Shown in pieces: positions 22,453-31,376 of a DNA stretch of 64,000 nt (positions are counted from its first letter, which is position 1; the number at the start of each line of letters is the position of its first letter). This stretch comes from Kitasatospora sp. GP82. GTDB lineage: Bacteria; Actinomycetota; Actinomycetes; Streptomycetales; Streptomycetaceae. The stretch lies in NCBI RefSeq assembly GCF_029892105.1, contig NZ_JARZAJ010000015.1, forward strand, positions 149,934 to 213,933, written 5' to 3'. Below the pieces are notes generated by a model. That model was not told where the DNA came from, did no database searches, and was given only the letters and a program-made list of their open reading frames with translations. A program made the position numbers and the translations under genes.

Positions 22453-22929
22453 TCAGCGCTGGCGGCGGCGGGCCGCGGCCACCGCGCGGTCGGACTCGCG
22501 GCGGTCCTGCTTCTCACGCAGCGTCTGCCGCTTGTCGTACAGCTTCTTACCGACGGCGAGCGCCAGCTCCAGCTTGACCCGGCCGTCCTTGAAGTAGAGG
22601 GAGAGCGGCACCAGGGTGTGGCCGGTCTCCTTCACCTTGGCCTCGATCTTCCGGATCTCCATCCGGTGCAGCAGCAGCTTGCGCTTGCGCCGCGCCGTAT
22701 GGTTCGTCCACGTACCCTGGGTGTACTCGGGGATGAAGACGTTGTCGATCCATGCCTCGTGCCCCTGGATGTAGGCATAGCCGTCCACCAGGTTGGCACG
22801 ACCCTCGCGCAGTGACTTCACCTCGGTGCCGGTGAGCACCAGGCCGCACTCGTACGTGTCGAGGATCGTGTACTCGTGCCGCGCCCGCTTGTTCTGCGCG
22901 ATCAGCTTCGTTCCCGTTTCCTTTGCCAT
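22453..22929 (-). CDS. smpB: SsrA-binding protein SmpB
   Basis: 158 residues from ATG 22929. It binds the tRNA-like domain of tmRNA and brings it to stalled ribosomes. Conserved elements: NKRARHEYTILDTYECGLVL (N-terminal OB-fold region), TGTEVKSLREGRANLVDGYA, and the KGKKLYDKR-like VGKKLYDKRQTLREK segment, followed by an Arg-rich tail (RESDRAVAAARRRQR) that folds in the mRNA channel. Standard length. Part of the conserved order prfB-ftsE-ftsX-(S41)-smpB-(ssrA) of actinobacteria. Confidence 0.97.
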   Translation of the reverse strand: MAKETGTKLIAQNKRARHEYTILDTYECGLVLTGTEVKSLREGRANLVDGYAYIQGHEAWIDNVFIPEYTQGTWTNHTARRKRKLLLHRMEIRKIEAKVKETGHTLVPLSLYFKDGRVKLELALAVGKKLYDKRQTLREKQDRRESDRAVAAARRRQR

Positions 22930-23022
22930 AGCGCCGATATTCTCGCACCTCGGGACACCGGCTGGCAGCCCCTTTCTTTCCGCGTGCACACCTCGGGGGC
23001 GCGGGGAAGCGCGTACGCACCC

Positions 23023-24150
23023 TCAGCCTCTGCCCAGGCCGGACAGTACGGTGTCGGCCAGCGCCGCCGCGTCCTCCGGGGTGCCGCCCGCGGGCAGCGG
23101 GGCGTCGGGGATCAGGCCGGTGCCGTCCGGGGAGCGGCCGCCGGGGGTGCGGTAGCGGCCGACGGTGAGCTCCAGTACCGAGCCGTCGGCCAGGCGGCTG
23201 GGCTGCTGCACGGTGCCCTTGCCGAAGGTACGGGCACCGACCAGTACCGCGCGGCAGCGGTCCTGGAGGGCGCCCGCGAGCAGTTCGGCGGCGCTCATGG
23301 TGCCGCCGTCCACCAGCACGACCAGCGGGGTGGTGGTGTCCCCGCCCTGGGCCGCCGTCAGCTCGCGCCGCTCGCCACGTGCCTCGTACGAGGCCACCGG
23401 GCCGCCGTCCAGGAAGACAGAGGCGGTCTCGACCGCCTCCTCGACCAGGCCGCCGGAGTTGCCGCGCAGGTCCAGCACCACACCGTGGGCACCGCGGACG
23501 GCGGCCCGCACCTGCTCGGCCACGCCGTCGGTGAAGCCCCGGACGGCGACACGGACCACGCCGGGCCGCGGATGCGCCACCGTCACCTCCTGCGCCGCCA
23601 GCAGCCGCCGCCGCAGCACCAGCTCCCGCACCGGGCCGCCCTGGCGCTGCACGGCGAGGGCGACCATGGAACCGGCCCTGCGGTCGGCCCCGGCCGGGCC
23701 GCGCAGCCGGGCCACCACCTCGGTGACCGGCAGCCGGTCGGCCGGGACGCCGTCGATGTGCAGCAGCCGGTCGCCCGGCGCGATCCCGGCCTGCTCGGCC
23801 GGCCCGGCGGGCTGCACCTGGGACACGGCCGTGCTTCCGTCCTGCCCGCGCCCCACCGAGAGGCCGACGCCCAGGTACCGGCCCTGGGTGAAGTCCTGGT
23901 ACGCCTGGGGGCTGTAGTACGCGGCCCACGGATCCTCGCCGCTCGCGACCAGCTGCTCGGCCTGCTGCGGGGACAGGTCGGCACCCGACAGGTCGGCGCC
24001 GGCGGGCCGGTGCGCGGCGTCCGCCGAGAGGGGTCCGGGCGCGGTGGTCGGTCCGCCCCAGGCCCCGGTGGCCGCACCCGCGAGCAGTACGGTGCCGAAC
24101 ACCAGGGTGAGCGCGGCGCCCTGCCGTACTCCGCGTGGTGTTCGTGCCAT
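23023..24150 (-). CDS. S41-family C-terminal processing peptidase with PDZ domain
   Basis: 375 residues from ATG 24150 (MARTPRGVRQ). An N-terminal signal/anchor (AALTLVFGTVLLAGAATG) exports the protein. Then come an N-terminal helical region (AEQLVASGEDPWAAYYSPQ), a PDZ domain (about residues 95-190, VGLSVGRGQDG...GDRLLHIDG) and the S41 tail-specific protease core. The catalytic Ser is in DGGTMSAAELLAG and the Lys in GARTFGKGTVQQP, forming the expected Ser-Lys dyad. Probably degrades or processes envelope proteins. It sits between ftsX and smpB, a placement conserved in Streptomyces, suggesting (not proving) a link to FtsEX-controlled wall remodelling. Confidence 0.92.
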   Translation of the reverse strand: MARTPRGVRQGAALTLVFGTVLLAGAATGAWGGPTTAPGPLSADAAHRPAGADLSGADLSPQQAEQLVASGEDPWAAYYSPQAYQDFTQGRYLGVGLSVGRGQDGSTAVSQVQPAGPAEQAGIAPGDRLLHIDGVPADRLPVTEVVARLRGPAGADRRAGSMVALAVQRQGGPVRELVLRRRLLAAQEVTVAHPRPGVVRVAVRGFTDGVAEQVRAAVRGAHGVVLDLRGNSGGLVEEAVETASVFLDGGPVASYEARGERRELTAAQGGDTTTPLVVLVDGGTMSAAELLAGALQDRCRAVLVGARTFGKGTVQQPSRLADGSVLELTVGRYRTPGGRSPDGTGLIPDAPLPAGGTPEDAAALADTVLSGLGRG

Positions 24151-24194
24151 GGCACCGGAGTCTAGGCGCCGCAGGTCGCGGCGGTGGTCCAAAC

Positions 24195-24236
24195 GGAACG
24201 GCCCCGGAACGGCGTGGTGCCGTCCGGGGCCGTTCC
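24195..24236 (-). terminator. Terminator downstream of ftsX
   Basis: GGAACGGCCCCGG pairs with CCGGGGCCGTTCC, extended by an inner ACGGC/GCCGT stem with one bulged base. It follows the ftsX stop at 24248 on the minus strand, so ftsEX probably end here and the S41 gene is separately transcribed. Confidence 0.85.
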
Positions 24237-24247
24237 ATGATGCCGCG

Positions 24248-25156
24248 TCAGACCTTGAGGTACTTCCGCAGCGTGATGAAGGCGGCGATACCGGCCATGC
24301 CCATACCGATCACGATCAGCAGCGGGATCACCGTCAGCACCGAGGAGAGCCCGATGAAGTGGATGAACTGCACCCGCTGGGCGAGGAAGTTCTGCACGAA
24401 GAAGTGCCCCGCCAGCAGCAGTCCGGAGGCCAGCATCGCACCAAGCAGCGCGGCGAACGCGGCTTCGGCGATGAACGGCATCTGGACGTAGAAGTTCGAA
24501 GCGCCGACCAAGCGCATGATGCCGGTCTCGCGCCGTCGGCTGAAGGCCGACACCCGGACGGTGTTGACGATCAGCAGCAGCGCAACGAAGAGCATCAGCA
24601 CCATGATCACGAAGGCTGCCGCCTGAAGGCCGTTCAGCAGACCGAACAGGTTGTCCAGGATCTTGCGCTGGTCCTCGACCGATTTGACGCCGGGCTTGCC
24701 CGCGAAGGCGCTCTGCACCACGTCGTACTTCTCCGGGTCGTTCAGCTTCACCCGCCAGGACTGCGGCATCGCCTCCGCGCCGACGGCGGCGAGCAGCGGG
24801 TTGTCCGGGTTGGTGTCCTTCCAGCGCTTGTACGCCTCCGCCGAGCTCTCGAAGGTGGACGACTGCACCAGCGGCATCTTGTCCAGCAGCGTCTTGACGT
24901 CCTGGATCTGCTGGTCGGTGGCGGCACCGGCCGAGCACTGCGCGGAGGTCTTCGCGTCGGACTTTGTGCAGAAGTAGATGCTCACCTCGACCTTGTCGTA
25001 CCAGTAACCCTTCATCGAGTTGACCTGGTCCCTGACCAGGAGGCTGGCACCGGCGAGGGCGAGCGAGAGCGCGACACTGACGACGACGGCGATGGTCATC
25101 GTCAGGTTGCGGCGAAGACCGACACCGATCTCCGACAGGACGAACTGGGCGCGCAT
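24248..25156 (-). CDS. ftsX: Cell division protein FtsX
   Basis: 302 residues, four membrane helices: one near residues 18-40 and three in the C-terminal half (AAFVIMVLMLFVALLLIVNT; AAFAALLGAMLASGLLLAGHF; VLTVIPLLIVIGMGMAGIAAF). The large extracellular loop between helices 1 and 2 carries the actinobacterial ECD, with two Cys (YFCTKSDA... SAQCSAG) likely forming a disulfide. With FtsE it forms a MacB-type mechanotransmitting complex that activates peptidoglycan hydrolases at the septum rather than transporting a substrate. 54 bp after ftsE, same operon. Confidence 0.96.
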   Translation of the reverse strand: MRAQFVLSEIGVGLRRNLTMTIAVVVSVALSLALAGASLLVRDQVNSMKGYWYDKVEVSIYFCTKSDAKTSAQCSAGAATDQQIQDVKTLLDKMPLVQSSTFESSAEAYKRWKDTNPDNPLLAAVGAEAMPQSWRVKLNDPEKYDVVQSAFAGKPGVKSVEDQRKILDNLFGLLNGLQAAAFVIMVLMLFVALLLIVNTVRVSAFSRRRETGIMRLVGASNFYVQMPFIAEAAFAALLGAMLASGLLLAGHFFVQNFLAQRVQFIHFIGLSSVLTVIPLLIVIGMGMAGIAAFITLRKYLKV

Positions 25157-25210
25157 GCTTTTCTCACTCCAGGGTCAATGCGGGTGGGGCGACTTGGCGG
25201 GCGGGGCGTC

Positions 25211-25900
25211 TCAGTGCTGGTAGCCGTAGACGCCGCGGGCCTGGTCGCGGACCAGCAGCCCCTTGTCGAGCTCGATCACCCGCTTGCGCATCTGGTCGAC
25301 GATGGCCTGGTCGTGAGTGGCCATCAGAACCGTGGTGCCGGTGCGGTTGATCCGGTCGAGCAGCTTCATGATGCCGACGGAGTTCTGCGGGTCGAGGTTA
25401 CCGGTGGGCTCGTCCGCGATCAGCAGCATCGGACGGTTGACGAAGGCCCGGGCGATCGCCACGCGCTGCTGCTCACCACCGGAGAGCTCACCGGGCATCC
25501 GGTCCTCCTTGCCGCCGAGGCCGACCAGGTCGAGCACCTCGGGCACCACCTTGTTGATGGCGCTCTTGGGCTTGCCGATCACCTCGAGGGCGAAGGCCAC
25601 GTTCTGCGCCACCGTCTTGTTGGGCAGCAGGCGGAAGTCCTGGAAGACGGTGCCCAGCTGGCGCCGCATGTGCGGCACCTTCCAGTTGGACAGCTTGCCG
25701 AGGTCCTTGCCCAGCACGTGCACCGCACCGGTGCTCGGACGCTCCTCACGCAGGCACAGTCTCAGGAAGGTGGACTTGCCCGAACCCGAGGAGCCGACCA
25801 GGAAGACGAACTCGCCCTTCTCGATCTCTAGCGAGACGTCCGACAGGGCGGGACGGTTCTGCTTGGGATAGGTCTTGGAGACGTTGTCGAATCTGATCAC
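25211..25900 (-). CDS. ftsE: Cell division ATP-binding protein FtsE
   Basis: 229 residues, the standard length. A complete ABC ATPase: Walker A GSSGSGKSTF, Q-loop around TVFQDFRLLP, signature LSGGEQQRVAIARA, Walker B LLIADEPTGNLD and the H-loop Asp/His in MATHDQAI. It drives FtsX at the inner face of the membrane. The C-terminus (RGVYGYQH) is normal for the actinobacterial form. Confidence 0.97.
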   Translation of the reverse strand: MIRFDNVSKTYPKQNRPALSDVSLEIEKGEFVFLVGSSGSGKSTFLRLCLREERPSTGAVHVLGKDLGKLSNWKVPHMRRQLGTVFQDFRLLPNKTVAQNVAFALEVIGKPKSAINKVVPEVLDLVGLGGKEDRMPGELSGGEQQRVAIARAFVNRPMLLIADEPTGNLDPQNSVGIMKLLDRINRTGTTVLMATHDQAIVDQMRKRVIELDKGLLVRDQARGVYGYQH

Positions 25901-26241
25901 GGCTGCATCACGGAGGCCATCCTAGGTGGAATGGCGACCGACTCGGCCAAACCTCCGTGACCCGATCGTTAAACTCAAGGCCGGAAGGTGCGGCTCGCGG
26001 CGCCGTTCCTCGGTCGGCAGGAAGGGCCGTCTGCCCCTCCTCCAGGCTGGGACCCTACGCGACACGGATGACGGCTTGCAGTCGCCGCCCGGGAGCCAAA
26101 AGAAGAATGTCCGTATTTGCCCTGAAAAAAGCGAGCGATTTCACAGCCCACGGGCCGTACTGTCCAGAACCTGGCACAGTGGAGGGAAGCGGAACCAAAG
26201 CCGCGTCCGGTGCGTTGGCTTAGCAGCAAGGAGGAGATCGC
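25901..26241. other. Divergent region between ftsE and the 64-residue membrane protein gene
   Basis: 341 bp without a gene. It must contain the ftsE promoter (minus) and the promoter of the small plus-strand gene. A relatively AT-rich patch lies at 26100-26150. No convincing -35/-10 pair identified. Confidence 0.4.
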
Positions 26242-26436
26242 ATGACCTGCGACCATCTGGTGTGCGCCAACTGCAACGGCCGCGTGAGCGAGGGCCGCTG
26301 CCGGGTGTGTCGCGCCAACCGCGCCCGGCTCCAGCAGGAGCAGGGCCCCTTCGCCGCGCTGACCCCCGCCACCCTGATCGCCCTGCTGGTAGGGCTGCTG
26401 GCGGTGGCACTGATCGCCAAGCAGGCGCTGGCCTAG
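26242..26436 (+). CDS. Small Cys-rich single-pass membrane protein
   Basis: 64 residues with an excellent RBS (AAGGAGG) upstream of the ATG. Four or five cysteines in CDHLVCANCNGRVSEGRCRVCR form a probable zinc ribbon (C3, C8, C11 and C20, C23). A C-terminal hydrophobic helix (LIALLVGLLAVALIAKQALA) anchors it. It is followed within 15 bp by a very strong terminator, so it is a monocistronic unit. I recognise it only as a conserved Streptomyces hypothetical next to prfB; function unknown. Confidence 0.8.
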   Translation: MTCDHLVCANCNGRVSEGRCRVCRANRARLQQEQGPFAALTPATLIALLVGLLAVALIAKQALA

Positions 26437-26450
26437 ACACCGGCCACTCA

Positions 26451-26498
26451 GGCAGACGAGAAGGGCCCCCGGTCTCCCGGGGGCCCTTCTCGTCTGCC
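26451..26498. terminator. Strong bidirectional terminator between the 64-residue gene and prfB
   Basis: A perfect 22-bp stem (arms 26451-26472 and 26477-26498, starting GGCAGACGAGAAGGGCCCC) with a TCTC loop. Serves convergent transcripts. Confidence 0.95.
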
Positions 26499-26517
26499 TT
26501 CAGCTCCGGCTCTCGCT

Positions 26518-27636
26518 TCAGCCCTGGCTCTCGGCGATCTCGCTCTGCTTGCGCCAGCGGATACCGGCCTCGATGAAGCCGTCGATGTCGCCGTCCAGCA
26601 CGGCCTGCGGGTTGCCGACCTCGTACTCGGTGCGCAGGTCCTTGACCATCTGGTACGGGTGCAGAACGTACGACCGCATCTGGTTGCCCCAGGAGCTGCC
26701 GCCGTCCTTGAGCGCGTCCATCGCCGCCCGCTCCTCCAGACGGCGCCGCTCCAGCAGCTTGGCCTGGAGCACGTTCATCGCCGAGGCCTTGTTCTGGATC
26801 TGCGAGCGCTCGTTCTGGCAGGAGACCACGACGCCGGTCGGCAGGTGGGTGATCCGGACCGCGGAGTCGGTGGTGTTGACGCCCTGGCCACCGGGGCCGG
26901 AGGCGCGGTAGACGTCGATCCGCAGGTCTCCCTCGTCGATGTCGACGTGGTCGCTCTGCTCCACGACCGGGAGCACCTCGACACCCGCGAAGGACGTCTG
27001 GCGGCGGCCCTGGTTGTCGAAGGGCGAGATACGCACCAGGCGGTGGGTGCCCTGCTCGACCGAGAGGGTGCCGTAGGCGTACGGGGACTTCACGCTGAAG
27101 GTCGCGGACTTGATGCCGGCCTCCTCCGCGTACGAGGTGTCGTAGACCTCGGTCGGGTACCCGTGCCGCTCGGCCCAGCGCAGGTACATGCGCATCAGCT
27201 GCTCGGCGAAGTCGGCGGCGTCCACGCCACCGGCCTCGGCACGGATGTTGACCAGGGCCTCGCGGGCGTCGTACTCACCGGAGAGGAGAGTACGGACCTC
27301 CAGCTCCTCGACGGCCTTCTTGACCGACTGAAGCTCGTTCTCGGCCTCGGCGCGGGTGTCCGCGTCGTCCTCGGACTCGGCCAGCTCGAACAGGACGGAC
27401 AGGTCGTCGACGCGCCCGCGCAGGGTCTGCACCTTGCGCAGCTCCCCCTGCAGGAAGGAGAGCCGGCTGGTCACCTGCTGCGCGTTGGCGAGGTCGTCCC
27501 ACAGGTTGGGGGCGGCTGCCTCCTCCTCCAGGCGTTCGATGTCGGCCCGGATCTTGTCCAGGTCGAGGACGGCCTCGATCGACCCCATGGTCGTTTCGAG
27601 GGACTTGAGCTCTTCGGAAGGATCGACGGCTGCCAC
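26518..27636 (-). CDS. prfB: Peptide chain release factor 2
   Basis: 372 residues from GTG 27636 (VAAVDPSEELKSLE). It terminates translation at UGA and UAA. The anticodon-like SPF motif is present (RISPFDNQGRR) and the catalytic GGQ is in GPGGQGVNTTD. The reading frame is uninterrupted from start to stop, so there is no RF2-type programmed frameshift site as in E. coli. GTG 27636 is chosen because homology starts there; the longer frame to 28254 is a shadow of the kinase gene. The Shine-Dalgarno is weak. Confidence 0.96.
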   Translation of the reverse strand: MAAVDPSEELKSLETTMGSIEAVLDLDKIRADIERLEEEAAAPNLWDDLANAQQVTSRLSFLQGELRKVQTLRGRVDDLSVLFELAESEDDADTRAEAENELQSVKKAVEELEVRTLLSGEYDAREALVNIRAEAGGVDAADFAEQLMRMYLRWAERHGYPTEVYDTSYAEEAGIKSATFSVKSPYAYGTLSVEQGTHRLVRISPFDNQGRRQTSFAGVEVLPVVEQSDHVDIDEGDLRIDVYRASGPGGQGVNTTDSAVRITHLPTGVVVSCQNERSQIQNKASAMNVLQAKLLERRRLEERAAMDALKDGGSSWGNQMRSYVLHPYQMVKDLRTEYEVGNPQAVLDGDIDGFIEAGIRWRKQSEIAESQG

Positions 27637-27671
27637 GTATCCAAGACTAATGGTTCCGCGAGGGAGCTCGG

Positions 27672-28994
27672 CTACAACCCGGGGATCACCGGCGCATGCA
27701 AGGGACTCAAGGCCGCCTGGATGCTCCGTACCTGGGCCGCCGCGCCCACGCGACCGCCCTCCCTGGCACCGCCGCGCCCGCCCCCGCCCCTGCCGTCGCC
27801 GGAGGCGAAGGCCGCGTACGCGGCCGCCGCGCCCGCCAGCAGCAGCACGAGAGCGATCAGCACCGCGATCGTCCGGCGCCGCCGGACCAGCGCCCGGCGG
27901 CCCTTGCGGTGCACGTGGGGGGCGACACTGCGCTGGGCGTGCGACTCGGCCGCGTACGAGGCCAGCTCGTTCGGGGAGGGGCGGCGCAGGCTGGTGTGGG
28001 TGTCCCGGGTGGAGTCCGGGGAGGGGCTTGGCACCAGCGGTACCGCAGGGCCTCGGCGGCGCCGATGGGTGCCGGGGCCCGAGTCGGCCTCGGCATAGAC
28101 CGCCTCGCCGGGCGTGAGCGCCTCCTCGGCGGGCGGCTGGCCCTGCGCGGGGAGGGCCAGCGGCGGCAGCTCGCCGAGCAGCGGGAGCTGCTCGCGCAGG
28201 CGTTCGGCGAGCTCGGCGGCGCGCAGCCGGGAGGCGGGGGCCTTGGCGAGGCACTCGGCGATGATCCGCCAGAGGCCGTCCGGCAGGCCGGGTACGGGCG
28301 GCACGGACTCGGTCACATGGCGGCGCAGAACGGCTCCGGTGTGTCCGCCGCCGAAGGGGGTGAAGCCCGCGAGCACCTCGTACAGCACGGTCGCCAGGGC
28401 GTAGATGTCGACGGCGGCCCTGGGCTCCAGGCCCTCGATGATCTCCGGGGCGAGGTAGTCGGGGGTGCCGATGATCCGGGTGGCGCGGGTGCGGCGGGGG
28501 GCGTCGACCAGTCGGGCGATGCCGAAGTCGGTGAGCTTGGCGCGCGGGGCGCCGCCGGGTCCCGGCGGGGCGGCGAGGTCGAGCAGGACGTTCTCCGGCT
28601 TGACGTCGCGGTGGACGATCCCGGCCGCGTGGGCGGCCGCCAGGCCGTCCGCCACGTCGGCGATCACCGAGACGGCGTGCTGGGGGGTGAGGACGCCGTC
28701 GCGCTCCAGCCGGGTGCGCAGGTCGGTGCCCTGCACCAGGTCCATCACCAGGGCGAGATCGCTGCCGTCGACCACCATGTCGTGCACGCCGACCACCCGG
28801 GGGTGGTCCAGGCTGGTGAGGGCGGTCCGCTCCTGGACGAAGCGGCCGACGAGTACCTGGTCGGATGCCAGGTCCTCGCGCAGCAGCTTGACTGCCACCG
28901 GCCCGTCAGGCCCCTCGCCGAGCCACACGGTCCCCGCGGAACCCCGGCCGATCACCTGGTGGACGGTGTACCGGCTGCCGATCTTGCGTGCCAA
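27672..28994 (-). CDS. pkaB: Membrane Ser/Thr protein kinase (PkaB-like)
   Basis: 440 residues. The N-terminal kinase domain (about 8-270) has the glycine loop GRGSAGTVWLG, Lys36 (VAVKLL), catalytic HRDVKPEN (Asp130), DFG in LTDFGIARL and a GTPDYLAPE activation segment, all key residues intact. A Pro-rich linker follows, then a basic stretch and one membrane helix (TIAVLIALVLLLAGAAAAYA, about 375-397), leaving a short Gly/Arg-rich external tail without PASTA domains. It lies directly behind another kinase gene of the same strand, as the S. coelicolor pkaA-pkaB pair does; the symbol is assigned on this arrangement. Substrates unknown. Confidence 0.85.
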   Translation of the reverse strand: MARKIGSRYTVHQVIGRGSAGTVWLGEGPDGPVAVKLLREDLASDQVLVGRFVQERTALTSLDHPRVVGVHDMVVDGSDLALVMDLVQGTDLRTRLERDGVLTPQHAVSVIADVADGLAAAHAAGIVHRDVKPENVLLDLAAPPGPGGAPRAKLTDFGIARLVDAPRRTRATRIIGTPDYLAPEIIEGLEPRAAVDIYALATVLYEVLAGFTPFGGGHTGAVLRRHVTESVPPVPGLPDGLWRIIAECLAKAPASRLRAAELAERLREQLPLLGELPPLALPAQGQPPAEEALTPGEAVYAEADSGPGTHRRRRGPAVPLVPSPSPDSTRDTHTSLRRPSPNELASYAAESHAQRSVAPHVHRKGRRALVRRRRTIAVLIALVLLLAGAAAAYAAFASGDGRGGGGRGGAREGGRVGAAAQVRSIQAALSPLHAPVIPGL

Positions 28995-29044
28995 TGCTGC
29001 TCCGTGGGCTCGATAGGTCGGTGCTCGGCGACCAACCTACGCGC

Positions 29045-29081
29045 CTCGGAGCCCTCCGAGAGACGCCGGGAGGGCTCCGAG
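29045..29081 (-). terminator. Terminator between the two kinase genes
   Basis: CTCGGAGCCCTCC pairs with GGAGGGCTCCGAG (13 bp) around an 11-nt loop, in the gap between pkaA stop (29153) and pkaB start (28994). It could attenuate readthrough from pkaA into pkaB. Confidence 0.75.
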
Positions 29082-29152
29082 GGACGCCAATTGACGAGAA
29101 ATATCGTGAATTGTCGACAAAGCGCCAAAGTCGCGAACTGCCGGGGCGTCAG

Positions 29153-31024
29153 CTAGCCGGTGTACCTGCCGACCCAGTCGCTCACGCTGGTGTACCAGTG
29201 GTGCACGTTGTCCCAGTAGTGCGGCAGCGGTGTGAAGTTCCACAGCGCCACGGCCGCCACCGCGAGGATCAGCAGCACCATCAGACAGCCCTTGAGGCAG
29301 CCGAGCCCGGGGATGTACATCCGGTTCGGGCTGCGGCGGCGCGGCTCACGCGCGGGCGGCGCCTCGCGGCGGGGCTCGCGCTCCCGGGGCTCGCGCGGCT
29401 GCGGGGCCGGCGGCTCGGCCCTGCGCGGCGACTCGGGCTCGGCCCGACGGGCCGGCTGCGGCGCGGGGGCGGGCCGAGCGGGCGGCGGGTACGCCTGCGG
29501 ATAGCCCTGCCCGGACCTCGGCGGCTGCTGGTACGGCTGCGGCGGCTGGTAGCCCTGCGGCTCCTGGTACTGCTGTCGGCCACCGTACGGCTGCGGCTCC
29601 TGGCCGCCCTGGTTGGCACGGTAGGGCGGCGGGGCGACCGGCGGCCGCTGGGCGTAGCCGGGGTTCGGCTGCCGCTCCTGCGGCGGCCGGCCGTACGGCT
29701 GGGCAGGCGGCTGCTGGCCGGGCCGGGGGGCCTGGTACGGGCGCGGGGCGACCTGCGGGGCGGCCAGCTCCTCGGCGCCGAGGTAGCCGATCTCGGTCTG
29801 CTGGTTGCGGTCGCGGGCGGCCCGCAGCTGGGTCTGCCACGGGTGCGGCGTCTCGGCCTGCGGCGGCCCTGCGGGAGCCGGGGGCATCGGCGGCATCACC
29901 CGGGTCCGGTCCGGCGCGCCCGCCGGGGTGCCCATCAGCTGCGTACGGTCCTCGGCACCGGCCGGGCCGCCGCCCATCAGCTGGGTGCGCTCCTCGGCGC
30001 CGAACACCTGGGTGGCGGCCGCCGGGCTGTAGCCGCCCGCGCCCGAGGGCAGCACCTGGGTCGGGTCCGCCTCGCCGAAGGGGGCTGCGGCTTCGAGCCC
30101 GGCGGTCAGCAGCGGGTCGGGCAGCAGCAGGGCGCCGACCTCGATCGCCGCATCCACCGCCGCCGGGGAGGAGTGCACGCCGATCCCGGCGGCGACCACC
30201 CGCAGGGCGTGCGCCAGCGAGACGGCGCTCGGGCGCTCGGCGGGGTTCTTGCGCAGGCAGCGCTCGATCACCGTCCAGACCGGCTCGGGCATGGTGCGCG
30301 GGCGCTGCGGCTCCTCGCGCAGGTGGGCCTGGAGGATCGCCACCGGGCTGTCGCCCTGGAACGGCGGGCGCCCGGTGACCAGCTCGTACAGCATGATCCC
30401 GGCGCCGTAGACGTCCACGGCCGCGGTCTGCGGGCGGCCGTCGGCGGACTCGGGGGCGACGTACGCCGGGGTGCCGACGAACTCGTGGGTGCGGGTGGTG
30501 CCCGGGGAGTCGGCGAGGCGGGCGATGCCGAAGTCGGTGAGCATCGGATGCATCTGCTCGGCACCGTCCACGGTGACGGTGGCGAGCAGCACATTGGCCG
30601 GCTTGAGGTCGCGGTGGACGATGCCGTCGGTGTGGCTGGCGGCCAGCGCATCGGCGATCTGGGCCATCAGCAGCGCGCCCGCGACCGGGCTGAAGGGGCC
30701 GTTGGTGCGCAGGTAGCGGTAGAGGTCCGGGCCCTCGACCAGGTCCATCACCAGGGCGAGCAGCTCTCCCTCGACCACCAGGTCGCGGACCCGGACGACG
30801 TTCGGGTGGGTGAGCCGCAGCAGGACGGAGCGCTCGCGCAGGAAGCGCATCACCACATCCGGGTCGGCGGCCAGCTCCTCGCGCAGTATCTTGATCGCGA
30901 CCGGCCGCCCCGGCTCGATCCCGGGTACGGCGGCGTCCTCCCGCACCAGGGCGCGCCACACGGTGCCGGTGGCTCCGCGCCCGAGGGTCTCCTCAAGCAG
31001 ATACTTGCTGCCGACTGGCCGCAC
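29153..31024 (-). CDS. pkaA: Membrane Ser/Thr protein kinase with TQ-repeat linker (PkaA-like)
   Basis: 623 residues. Kinase domain ~8-275 with GRGATGTVWRA, Lys45 (VAIKIL), HRDLKPAN (Asp139), DFG 164-166 and GTPAYVAPE. Then a ~290-residue Pro/Gln/Tyr/Arg-rich linker. Its first part holds repeated Thr-Gln motifs (Thr322, 338, 347, 361; variant TR at 374, in contexts such as ERTQLMG and DRTQLMG). One C-terminal membrane helix (CLMVLLILAVAAVALWNF) leaves a ~27-residue external tail ending VGRYTG. TQ repeats are typical FHA-recruiting phosphosites, and an FHA-domain ATPase is encoded divergently. Longer than S. coelicolor PkaA (about 540), mainly in the linker. Confidence 0.85.
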   Translation of the reverse strand: MRPVGSKYLLEETLGRGATGTVWRALVREDAAVPGIEPGRPVAIKILREELAADPDVVMRFLRERSVLLRLTHPNVVRVRDLVVEGELLALVMDLVEGPDLYRYLRTNGPFSPVAGALLMAQIADALAASHTDGIVHRDLKPANVLLATVTVDGAEQMHPMLTDFGIARLADSPGTTRTHEFVGTPAYVAPESADGRPQTAAVDVYGAGIMLYELVTGRPPFQGDSPVAILQAHLREEPQRPRTMPEPVWTVIERCLRKNPAERPSAVSLAHALRVVAAGIGVHSSPAAVDAAIEVGALLLPDPLLTAGLEAAAPFGEADPTQVLPSGAGGYSPAAATQVFGAEERTQLMGGGPAGAEDRTQLMGTPAGAPDRTRVMPPMPPAPAGPPQAETPHPWQTQLRAARDRNQQTEIGYLGAEELAAPQVAPRPYQAPRPGQQPPAQPYGRPPQERQPNPGYAQRPPVAPPPYRANQGGQEPQPYGGRQQYQEPQGYQPPQPYQQPPRSGQGYPQAYPPPARPAPAPQPARRAEPESPRRAEPPAPQPREPREREPRREAPPAREPRRRSPNRMYIPGLGCLKGCLMVLLILAVAAVALWNFTPLPHYWDNVHHWYTSVSDWVGRYTG

Positions 31025-31376
31025 CTGTGACTCTCCCTAGCTTGCCCTCCATCGGGCAGGAGGGGCCCATTCGCGACCGGGCTGCCGGGCCCGTGTTTTC
31101 GGCAACTCTAACGGTGAGCGCACGGCTTTGAGAGGCAGTGGCCGAGCCGTGCCGCCGAGAGCGCACAGGGAGCCTCGGGGGTCTCCCCTAGGGGTCGGGG
31201 AGGGGGACAGGTTGACCTGACTGCCCGTCGGCTCCACCATGGCGATCATCGCAAGATCGTCAAATCCGGTACCGGGCGCGCACTGTCGGTCCCGGGTGGC
31301 AGGATGGCATGCGCCACACGTGTGACGGCAAGCGAGGGCACGGCGTCGGCACGACGAGCAGAAGGGACCGGGCGAG
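31025..31376. other. Divergent promoter region between pkaA and the FHA-ATPase gene
   Basis: 352 bp with no supported gene. TTGACC at about 31212 on the plus strand is a possible -35. Two divergent promoters are expected here; their proximity would allow co-regulation of kinase and FHA protein. Confidence 0.4.

Noticed and set aside
26518..27636. Programmed frameshift in prfB
   Set aside because: The frame is continuous with no internal UGA/CUUUGA-like slippery site.
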